A model generated the notes under the pieces. It worked only from the letters and a program-made list of their open reading frames with translations. It did no database searches and had not been told where the DNA came from. Position numbers and translations under genes: made by a program. From JALZCH01 sp036387315 (GTDB lineage Bacteria > Acidobacteriota > Blastocatellia > Pyrinomonadales > Pyrinomonadaceae): 6,569 nt of DNA. This document shows, in pieces, positions 1 through 5,001 of the stretch (position 1 is the stretch's first letter; every line of letters starts with the position of its first letter). The DNA lies in contig DASVTY010000148.1 in NCBI GenBank assembly GCA_036387315.1, positions 1 to 6,569 of the forward strand. The letters are read 5' to 3'.

Positions 1-312
1 ACCAAGCTCAATCGCCCACCTTTCCAGTTCGGATAAAATACATTTTGCAATTCCGCGCCCGCGCCATTCCGCCCGGACAAACATCCGCTTAATTTCCGTC
101 ACGCTTTCCTCATACTCTTTAACCGCGCCGCAGCCAACCGCCACCTCGTCTTCGTAGGCGACTACAACGTGCCGGATTTTATCAACTTTATTAAACTGCG
201 CGTAAAACGAATGGTCATCACCGTCACGAATTTGCAAATCTTCATCAAGCAGCCGAACGAGTTCCCGAAAATCTGAATTGTCCGAACTTGTTCTGACCAG
301 ATTTATTATCAT
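1..312 (-). CDS. GNAT-family N-acetyltransferase, C-terminus cut off by the window edge
   Basis: The first 104 codons are in the window and the frame stays open to base 1, so the C-terminal part is missing. The product would transfer an acetyl group from acetyl-CoA to an amine; the substrate cannot be read from the sequence. The fold is recognised from the strand VVVAYEDEVAVGCGAV (residues 49-64), a typical GNAT beta hairpin. It is followed by EIKRMFVRAEWRGRGIA (73-89), which carries the acetyl-CoA pyrophosphate-binding motif A, R84-x-x-G87-x-A89, and then by the start of the helix CILSELERWA. The ATG at 310-312 is chosen because it gives a normal GNAT N-terminus, but only a weak ribosome binding site precedes it. 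It lies 34 bases after the HNH nuclease stop codon and may be co-transcribed with it. The family call is strong; the role is unknown. Confidence 0.88.
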   Translation of the reverse strand, partial: MIINLVRTSSDNSDFRELVRLLDEDLQIRDGDDHSFYAQFNKVDKIRHVVVAYEDEVAVGCGAVKEYEESVTEIKRMFVRAEWRGRGIAKCILSELERWAIELG

Positions 313-346
313 TTTACGCAGTTCGCTTCATCGCTTGTGATTATCA

Positions 347-769
347 TCAAGGCATTGGCGGAAACCAACCAACTTCAATCCAAGCCAGACGAGCAGTTTT
401 CTGCCAAATGCTGTTTATCTTTAAACTTTTTATAGTCGCGCGTCCGCAAGGCGTTTTCCCGATAATTTCCTCTCCGTCCTGACTAAATTCAAAGTGCTGT
501 TTCCATCTTTGCCGGCGCGGATTGAAAAGCTTGACCGTTTTGTTTGTCAAAGGATCAACGGCTTTTATCTTTTTAGCTTTGTGACTGTTGCATTCCCGAC
601 AAGCCAGCCACAGATTTTCTTCGTCGCTTGTTCCGCCCAAAGCCTTCGGCAAAATATGTTCGATTTCCAATTTGTAAGGCATCAACTCCTGCGGATTCAG
701 GCAATATCCGCAACGGTTTTTTGCCTGAATCCGAATTTTCTGTTCTAAATCCTTTTTAATCTTTGCCAT
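347..769 (-). CDS. HNH endonuclease, small stand-alone type (140 aa)
   Basis: A single-domain HNH (beta-beta-alpha metal) nuclease expected to cut DNA with a divalent metal. Two cysteine pairs, C20-G-Y-C23 and C57-R-E-C60, can hold a structural zinc. Between them lies the core IEHILPKALGGTSDEEN, with E37-H38 (H38 the probable general base), N52 and then C60-N61-S-H63-K64. The C-terminal half has the pattern LFNPRRQRWKQHFEF and CGRATIKSL, which I recognise from a widespread group of stand-alone bacterial HNH proteins; no methylase or specificity partner is visible. Its ATG (767-769) lies inside the last codons of the upstream gene, a 14-base overlap that suggests translational coupling, since no good Shine-Dalgarno is seen. 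Family is confident. The biological role (homing, defence, repair or toxin-like) is open. Confidence 0.9.
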   Translation of the reverse strand: MAKIKKDLEQKIRIQAKNRCGYCLNPQELMPYKLEIEHILPKALGGTSDEENLWLACRECNSHKAKKIKAVDPLTNKTVKLFNPRRQRWKQHFEFSQDGEEIIGKTPCGRATIKSLKINSIWQKTARLAWIEVGWFPPMP

Positions 770-1127
770 TCAAACCGCGTCTGGCAATCTCGCGCAACGC
801 AAAGGCTTTTTTTAAAGTCGTAAAACGATTCGTTTCCATCAATTCGGCTAATTCCTTTTGCTCTTTCGCCGTCAAATCCTTCTCGCCTTGTTTTTTCAGT
901 AGAAAACTCAACCGATGGTCTTCTTTCGCGGGCATTTCCAAATTGGAAAGCTGCAAAATTTCCTTATTTGAACAAGCTGAAATCTGTTTTTCCAGAGCTT
1001 CGCCGTCAAGCGAAAATTCTTCTTCGATTTTTTCGGCAATTACCTCATCAATCCGCCGCCGCGTTTTCTTCGCCAGACTTGCGACATTTGAATAAATTTT
1101 GTCAGGTAAATTGATTGTAATCTCCAT
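756..1127 (-). CDS. Small ribbon-helix-helix-like protein paired with the HNH nuclease (123 aa)
   Basis: A hypothetical protein of 123 residues. The first 36 residues (MEITINLPDKIYSNVASLAK, then KTRRRIDEVIAEKIEE) have the layout of a ribbon-helix-helix DNA-binding domain: a short beta strand with alternating hydrophobic residues, then two helices. The rest is charged and probably helical, with HRLSFLLKKQ (71-80) and a basic end, LREIARRGLN (111-120). Proteins with this outline are, as I recall, often encoded directly before small HNH nucleases. Here the two genes overlap by 14 bases, so joint expression is very likely. It could be a DNA-binding partner, an autoregulator or an antitoxin-like protein; none of these is shown by the sequence. 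The start ATG at 1125-1127 has only an A-rich leader (AAAGAAAC) as a ribosome binding site. Confidence 0.8.
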   Translation of the reverse strand: MEITINLPDKIYSNVASLAKKTRRRIDEVIAEKIEEEFSLDGEALEKQISACSNKEILQLSNLEMPAKEDHRLSFLLKKQGEKDLTAKEQKELAELMETNRFTTLKKAFALREIARRGLNGKD

Positions 1128-1164
1128 ATGTTTCTTTGTTCAAAACCTAGATATTAAGAATTAT

Positions 1165-1455
1165 TTATTCTCTTAATTCATTTTCTATAGTAAGCAAAAG
1201 CTTAGTATATTTTGCCGCTGTCCTGTTTTGTATTCTGTTAAGCTTGACAGGTCTCAAGCCAGGCGCTGATGAATTCTTTATAGTTGACTCGATTAAATTC
1301 GCCAATTTATGAAAAGTTTTCTTGTACTTTTCTGGTACTTCTGAACGTGGCAAAAGCAATATCTTAATAGCTTCGCTGGCGAGCCTCCTGTTTGCATCTC
1401 CCTCATGTATTGCCATTCGATAATTTATCTCTGACAATTTTGCAAAAAAAAACAC
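1165..1455 (-). CDS. Hypothetical protein, 96 aa, GTG start directly behind the mutase gene
   Basis: I do not recognise a named family. The product is small, basic and probably mostly helical, without a membrane segment or signal peptide. A conserved-looking block YRMAIHEGDANRRLASE (12-28) is followed by ILLLPRSEVPEKYKKTFHKL (32-51), which reads like a genuine folded protein. The likely start is GTG (1453-1455), only 8 bases after the mutase stop codon, which suggests co-transcription. A second option is ATG at 1414-1416 (residue 14), but that would cut into the INYRMAIHEGD block. The gene is visibly more AT-rich than the mutase, which may mean a different origin. The stop codon at 1165-1167 sits inside an imperfect AT-rich inverted repeat (1153-1177) that could mark a weak 3' end. 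That it is a gene is likely; its function is unknown. Confidence 0.7.
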   Translation of the reverse strand: MFFFAKLSEINYRMAIHEGDANRRLASEAIKILLLPRSEVPEKYKKTFHKLANLIESTIKNSSAPGLRPVKLNRIQNRTAAKYTKLLLTIENELRE

Positions 1456-1463
1456 TTTTAATC

Positions 1464-3149
1464 TTAAAAAGCCGGTTCTTCGTAAACGCCGTAAACATCG
1501 CGCAGGGCGACGCAGATTTCTTCGACTGTCGCATAAGCGCGCACGGCTTCGATAGTTGCGGGCATCGTGTTTTCATTGTTTTTCGCCGCTTGCCGCACTT
1601 TTTCGAGAGCCGTTTCGACCGCGCCTTTGTCGCGGCGGTCTTTGGTCATTTGCAGGCGTTCGAGTTGATGAGCGCGGACGTTTTCGTCAATCACTAAAAG
1701 GTCAATTTTCGACAATTCATTTTCCATCGCATATTTGTTGACGCCGACGATTGTTTGCTCTTTGCGCTCGACCGCTTTTTGATATTGATACGCCGATTCC
1801 TGCAATTCGCGTTGTGGAAAACCGGCTTCGATGGCTTCGACCATTCCGCCGAAACCGTCAATTTTGTCGAAATAATCGAAACAACCTTCTTCCATTTTCT
1901 TGGTCAGCGATTCCAGATACCAGCTTCCGCCGAGCGGGTCAACCGTATTTATGACGCCGGTTTCTTCGGCGATGATCTGCTGTGTTCTGAGAGCGATTAG
2001 CGCAGCATGATCCGTCGGCAAAGCCAGAGCTTCGTCATAAGCATCTGTGTGCAGCGATTGTGTTCCGCCCAAAACTGCGGCAAGTGCCTGAATCGCCACA
2101 CGCGCAATATTGTTCAAAGGCTGCTGGACGGTTAAAGAAACTCCGGCGGTTTGCGTGTGGAAACGTAGCTGCATCGTTCTGGGATTTTTCGCGCCGAAAC
2201 GGTCGCGCATTGTTTTCGCCCAGATGACGCGAGCAGCGCGATATTTGGCGATTTCCTCGAAAAAGTCGTTGTGCGCGTTAAAGAAAAACGACAGACGCGG
2301 GACAAATTCGTCAACGTCCAAACCGCGCTCGACGCCGTATTGAACGTATTCGACGCCGTCGCGCAACGTAAACGCCAATTCCTGCAAAGCGGTCGCGCCG
2401 GCTTCGCGTATGTGATAGCCGGAAACGGAAATCGGATTGTATTTCGGAACGTGCCTGGTGCAGAACTCGAAAGTGTCAATCACCAATTTCATCGCAGGCT
2501 TTATCGGGTAAATCCATTCTTTTTGCGCGATATATTCTTTTAGAATATCGTTTTGCAAAGTCCCGGAAATTTTCTTGAAATCCGCGCCCTGTTTTTCGGC
2601 GACGACTAGATACATTGCCAGAAAAATCGAAGCCGGAGCGTTGATTGTCTGCGAAACCGTCACGTCTTCGAGCGGGATTCCGTCAAACAAAGTTTCAAAA
2701 TCGGCGAGCGAAGAAATCGCTACGCCGCATTTGCCTACTTCGCCTTCCGAAAGCGGTGAATCCGCGTCCAAACCCATTAGCGCGGGCAAATCGTAGGCGA
2801 CGGAAAGCCCGGTTTGACCTTGCGACATCAAATATTTAAAACGCTGGTTGGTTTCTTCGGGCGAGCCGAAACCGGCAAACTGGCGCATCGTCCACAAACG
2901 TCCGCGATAGCCGGTCGGGTGAATCCCGCGTTTGTAGGGGAATTCTCCGGGAAACGCGATGTCGTTTTTTAAATCAATATTTTGCGTATCGGCGGGCGTG
3001 TAAAGCCGCTCGACAGGCTCTAAGGAAACACCTTCAAAGCTCTTTTTGCGTTCGGGAATTTTGTTTAAAACGGGATTTAAAGTTTCATTTTCCCAGCGTT
3101 CGACTTCGGCTTCGATTTCGGATGCGATTTGTTGTTTAACTTCCGGCAT
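1464..3149 (-). CDS. Acyl-CoA mutase large subunit, isobutyryl-CoA mutase-like (annotated by default as methylmalonyl-CoA mutase)
   Basis: Adenosylcobalamin-dependent carbon-skeleton mutase, substrate-binding (TIM-barrel) subunit. At 561 residues it has the barrel only: no C-terminal B12-binding domain with DxHxxG, so it needs a separate small subunit, not found here. Conserved parts include WTMRQFAGFG (86-95), GQTGLSVAYDLP (111-122), TLQNDILKEY (197-206), SGYHIREAGA (243-252), PRLSFFFNAHNDF (284-296), RFHTQTAG (329-336) and GGTQSLHTDAYDEALALPT (361-379). Aligned by eye to Propionibacterium methylmalonyl-CoA mutase with an offset of two, Q199, H246, R285 and S287 match Q197, H244, R283 and S285. 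The specificity residues Tyr89 and Arg207 are instead F91 and Q209, the pair known from isobutyryl-CoA mutase. A branched-chain or C4 acyl-CoA substrate is therefore more likely than methylmalonyl-CoA. The ATG start gives the usual N-terminal arm; the ribosome site is weak (AGAAAA). Confidence 0.95.
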   Translation of the reverse strand: MPEVKQQIASEIEAEVERWENETLNPVLNKIPERKKSFEGVSLEPVERLYTPADTQNIDLKNDIAFPGEFPYKRGIHPTGYRGRLWTMRQFAGFGSPEETNQRFKYLMSQGQTGLSVAYDLPALMGLDADSPLSEGEVGKCGVAISSLADFETLFDGIPLEDVTVSQTINAPASIFLAMYLVVAEKQGADFKKISGTLQNDILKEYIAQKEWIYPIKPAMKLVIDTFEFCTRHVPKYNPISVSGYHIREAGATALQELAFTLRDGVEYVQYGVERGLDVDEFVPRLSFFFNAHNDFFEEIAKYRAARVIWAKTMRDRFGAKNPRTMQLRFHTQTAGVSLTVQQPLNNIARVAIQALAAVLGGTQSLHTDAYDEALALPTDHAALIALRTQQIIAEETGVINTVDPLGGSWYLESLTKKMEEGCFDYFDKIDGFGGMVEAIEAGFPQRELQESAYQYQKAVERKEQTIVGVNKYAMENELSKIDLLVIDENVRAHQLERLQMTKDRRDKGAVETALEKVRQAAKNNENTMPATIEAVRAYATVEEICVALRDVYGVYEEPAF

Positions 3150-3162
3150 AATTTTCTGTGTA

Positions 3163-3191
3163 AATATTTGTTTTCGATGAATCTATGACAA
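3163..3191 (-). promoter_or_regulatory. Possible promoter of the mutase gene
   Basis: On the minus strand, TTGTCA (3186-3191) and AATATT (3163-3168) are separated by 17 bases, matching sigma70-type boxes at 5 of 6 and 4 of 6 positions. Transcription would begin near 3156, giving a leader of only about six bases before the ATG, so the mRNA would be nearly leaderless. The match is by eye and the spacer is AT-rich, so chance is possible. Confidence 0.3.
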
Positions 3192-3197
3192 TAGATT
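3180..3197. repeat. Perfect 7-bp inverted repeat with 4-base spacer, operator-like
   Basis: AATCTAT, four bases, then ATAGATT form a perfect dyad in the 82-base spacer between the glycosyltransferase stop and the mutase start. It overlaps the possible -35 box of the mutase promoter, as a repressor site would. There is no T-tract, so it does not look like an intrinsic terminator for the glycosyltransferase gene. TetR- or GntR-type regulators of acyl-CoA metabolism bind dyads of about this size, but no regulator is encoded nearby. Confidence 0.5.
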
Positions 3198-3231
3198 AAC
3201 AAAAAACTGCTGGTTGGTGAACGGCTGGATT

Positions 3232-4299
3232 TTATTGTTTTTCTAACACGCTGTGATAAAAGTTTTCGGTTTCCGAAACCATTTTTTCAAGCGAGAAACA
3301 ATCTTCAACTCGCTTTCGACCATTTTCGCTTAGATTTTTTCGCTTTTCCGGCGAATTTAATAAATCCAATATCTCTTGAGCTAAAAGTCCCGCGTTTTCA
3401 ATCGGAGTTAAAACGCCGCTGTGATTGTTTTCGATAATTTCTTGAGCGCCTTCGGTTTGTGTGGCGACAACCGGGACGCCGGAAGCCATCGCTTCGAGCA
3501 GAACCAAACCGAACGGTTCAGAGCGCGCCGCCGAAACGAACAAATCGAAATCACTCAGAATCTGAGGAATATCATCAATCCAGCCAATGAGCTTAATTTT
3601 TTCACCCAAATTTGATTTTGCGATTAAATCTTCAATTTGACGCCGATTCTCGCCCGCCTTTGATTTATCTTCTCCGACAATTACAAACTGCGCATTCTGT
3701 AGTTTTTCAACCGCGATTTTCGCCGCTTCGATAAAAATGTCGTGTCCTTTGATCGGCGCGAGGTGACCGATTGTCCCGATTTTTAAAACGCGATTCGGTT
3801 GTTTCGGGTTGAAGGAAAAGCGTTTGAGGTCAATGCCGTTATAAATTGTCGTTATTTTTTCAGGAAGAAAAGTTTTTTCCAGAACTCCGGCGACCGCATT
3901 TGAAACGGCAATAACTCCAACTGCGCCGCCCAGAAAAAAACTGTTTGCACGTTTCATCGGAAATAAAACGTGGCGCGTTAAAACGAAAGATTTTCCTGTC
4001 ACTTTGGAACAGATTGCCGCTAATAAATAATCGCGCGCCGCATGAGCGTGAATGATTTCGATTTCCTTTTCTCGCACAAACTTTGCCAGCCGCCGCGCGC
4101 TCAAAACATCAAGCGCATTTCTCATTTGAGAGATTATTAGATTTTCAGGAGGCAAACAAAGCAGATTCCGGAGCGGCGAATCGGGCGACAAAGCCACGAA
4201 AACGTCGTGACCGCGCGCCGCCAGCAAATTAGACAAATCCGCAACGTGGCGCTCGCCGCCGCCAATCGTTTTCGCCGAGCAAATCTGCAAAATCCTCAT
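3232..4299 (-). CDS. Glycosyltransferase family 4 (GT-B fold), 355 aa
   Basis: A cytoplasmic or membrane-associated retaining glycosyltransferase that moves a sugar from a nucleotide-sugar donor to an acceptor, probably in cell-surface polysaccharide or glycolipid synthesis. The N-terminal Rossmann half starts MRILQICSAKTIGGGERHVA, with the glycine-rich acceptor-side loop G13-G14-G15-E16, and includes HAHAARD (84-90). The C-terminal half contains IYNGID (152-157), GHLAPIKGHD (178-187, K184 probably contacting donor phosphate), the strand FVIVGE (205-210) and the E-x7-E motif E261-PFGLVLL-E269 followed by AMASGVPVVA. Length is normal and the gene is intact. The donor sugar and acceptor cannot be read. 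It stands alone between two spacers rather than in a polysaccharide cluster. The ATG at 4297-4299 has no Shine-Dalgarno: a long inverted repeat ends five bases before it. Confidence 0.93.
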   Translation of the reverse strand: MRILQICSAKTIGGGERHVADLSNLLAARGHDVFVALSPDSPLRNLLCLPPENLIISQMRNALDVLSARRLAKFVREKEIEIIHAHAARDYLLAAICSKVTGKSFVLTRHVLFPMKRANSFFLGGAVGVIAVSNAVAGVLEKTFLPEKITTIYNGIDLKRFSFNPKQPNRVLKIGTIGHLAPIKGHDIFIEAAKIAVEKLQNAQFVIVGEDKSKAGENRRQIEDLIAKSNLGEKIKLIGWIDDIPQILSDFDLFVSAARSEPFGLVLLEAMASGVPVVATQTEGAQEIIENNHSGVLTPIENAGLLAQEILDLLNSPEKRKNLSENGRKRVEDCFSLEKMVSETENFYHSVLEKQ

Positions 4300-4304
4300 C
4301 AGTC

Positions 4305-4382
4305 AATTACGAATTTCAAATTACGAATTACGAATGAAGGAATTTGTTTTAATTCGTAATTCGTAATTTGAAATTCGTAATT
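4305..4382. repeat. Perfect 31-bp inverted repeat (16-base loop) built from ATTACGA heptamers
   Basis: The arms are 4305-4335 and 4352-4382 and match without a mismatch; the loop is 4336-4351. Each arm carries the heptamer ATTACGA once alone and then twice in tandem, separated by TTCAA. In RNA this gives a long AU-rich hairpin, in DNA a possible cruciform. It is directly upstream of the glycosyltransferase start codon, where a ribosome binding site would normally be. It is AT-rich and has no following T-run, so a classical terminator is unlikely. It resembles dispersed intergenic repeats known in several bacterial phyla, but copy number cannot be judged from one window. Confidence 0.95.
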
Positions 4383-4399
4383 TAATGGATAAATGTGGA

Positions 4400-4430
4400 G
4401 CGGCTCAAACCTTTTTAAGATTTGAGCCGC
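4400..4430. repeat. Perfect 10-bp hairpin, possible transcript end of the division gene
   Basis: GCGGCTCAAA (4400-4409) and TTTGAGCCGC (4421-4430) pair perfectly around an 11-base loop. It lies about 105 bases after the stop codon of the DivIC/FtsB gene, a sensible position for a 3' end. In the minus direction a T5 run lies before the stem instead of after it, so it is not a canonical intrinsic terminator. It may stabilise the mRNA end or be a repeat element. Confidence 0.55.
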
Positions 4431-4455
4431 AAAAATTGGAAGGAAAGCAGGGAAG

Positions 4456-4475
4456 GTACGCGGAGCGGGGCGTAC
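4456..4475. repeat. Short GC-rich inverted repeat GTACGC/GCGTAC
   Basis: A 6-bp perfect stem, GTACGC (4456-4461) and GCGTAC (4470-4475), encloses an 8-base G-rich loop in the 3' region of the division gene. It is much more GC-rich than the surrounding spacer. Alone it is weak evidence; together with the 4400-4430 hairpin it suggests a structured 3' untranslated region. Confidence 0.35.
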
Positions 4476-4536
4476 TGTAGTTATTTCAAAGGTAGGCTGA
4501 TTATCAAATTCTTGCAGGTCAAACTCTCCGCTTTGT

Positions 4537-5001
4537 TTAACGAGCGAGAACTAGAACTTGTTCATTCTTTCCGACCATCCCGAGACGTTCGCGCGCTGCG
4601 CGTTCGATGGTCGCCGGATCGCTTTGCAAACGACGAACTTCGTCGGCAAGAGCGGAATTAAAATTTTGTAATTGTTCAATTTCGGTATGCAATTGCTGTT
4701 GGTCTAACAGCTCTTTTTGCATCTCTGACCGGGTTTTGACATTCAATATAACACACAGTGCAAATGTAATTGCAACTACAAAAACGAAAATTATCCAATT
4801 CGGGATAAATTTATTTCGTCGCGCGGCGGCGCGCTTGGCGATTTGTTCGCGCGCTTCGGCACGTCCCGGCATAAAGACGGGCGTTTTGCGCTGAGACGTG
4901 CCGACGACCGGGCGCGCTGTATTTGCCGTAGCGGCAAGCGGCGAGGGACGTTGAGCGGCGAGACGATTATTGAGCGAGTATGTATTGACGACCTTGTTCA
5001 A
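4537..5001 (-). CDS. Septum formation initiator family protein (DivIC/FtsB-like), TTG start
   Basis: A bitopic inner-membrane division protein of the DivIC/FtsB family, expected to join FtsL and FtsQ/DivIB and help activate septal wall synthesis. Counted from the TTG, residues 1-65 form a basic, Ala/Pro/Arg-rich cytoplasmic tail, 66-88 (IPNWIIFVFVVAITFALCVI and neighbours) are the membrane span, 90-127 a coiled coil, and 133-143 (ERAARERLGMV) the family's C-terminal signature before a short periplasmic end. The TTG (4999-5001) is chosen because a perfect GGAGGT stands five bases upstream (5007-5012). An ATG in the same frame at 5038-5040 would add 13 residues but has no such site. The start overlaps the hexomutase gene by 35 bases, so the two are surely one transcript. 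The tail is much longer than in E. coli FtsB, which begins almost at its membrane span. FtsL-like or another coiled-coil membrane protein is a lesser alternative. Confidence 0.85.
   Translation of the reverse strand: MNKVVNTYSLNNRLAAQRPSPLAATANTARPVVGTSQRKTPVFMPGRAEAREQIAKRAAARRNKFIPNWIIFVFVVAITFALCVILNVKTRSEMQKELLDQQQLHTEIEQLQNFNSALADEVRRLQSDPATIERAARERLGMVGKNEQVLVLAR

Larger units (their letters stand above)
4383..4536. other. Non-coding part of the spacer between the division gene and the glycosyltransferase
   Basis: I see no coding region here. It holds two further inverted repeats (4400-4430 and 4456-4475) and a weak promoter candidate for the glycosyltransferase on the minus strand: TTGAGC at 4403-4408 and TTAAAT at 4380-4385, 17 bases apart. 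The latter would start transcription within the 31-bp repeat. A small RNA cannot be excluded, but no known RNA family is recognisable. Confidence 0.5.

Noticed and set aside
347..1127. Firm call of a toxin-antitoxin or restriction system
   Set aside because: Only the overlap and the domain types support it. There is no known toxin family and no methyltransferase or specificity subunit.
1153..1177. Imperfect AT-rich inverted repeat around the stop codon of the 96-residue gene as a terminator
   Set aside because: The stem has no GC core and contains a bulge, and the next gene starts within 40 bases in the same direction.
1392..1697. Plus-strand open frames over the mutase, glycosyltransferase and hexomutase genes
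   Set aside because: They are antisense shadows of well-supported genes, with compositions unlike real proteins (Arg/Ser/Phe-rich) and no recognisable motifs.
1464..3149. Simple call as methylmalonyl-CoA mutase (mutA/mutB)
   Set aside because: The overall family fits, but the Tyr and Arg that bind the substrate carboxylate are replaced by F91 and Q209.
3198..3231. Terminator after the glycosyltransferase gene
   Set aside because: The repeated CCAGC there is in direct, not inverted, orientation, so no stem forms before the T-run.
4305..4382. CRISPR-like array or intrinsic terminator
   Set aside because: There are only two arms in inverted orientation with no regular spacers, and the AT-rich stem is not followed by a T-run.
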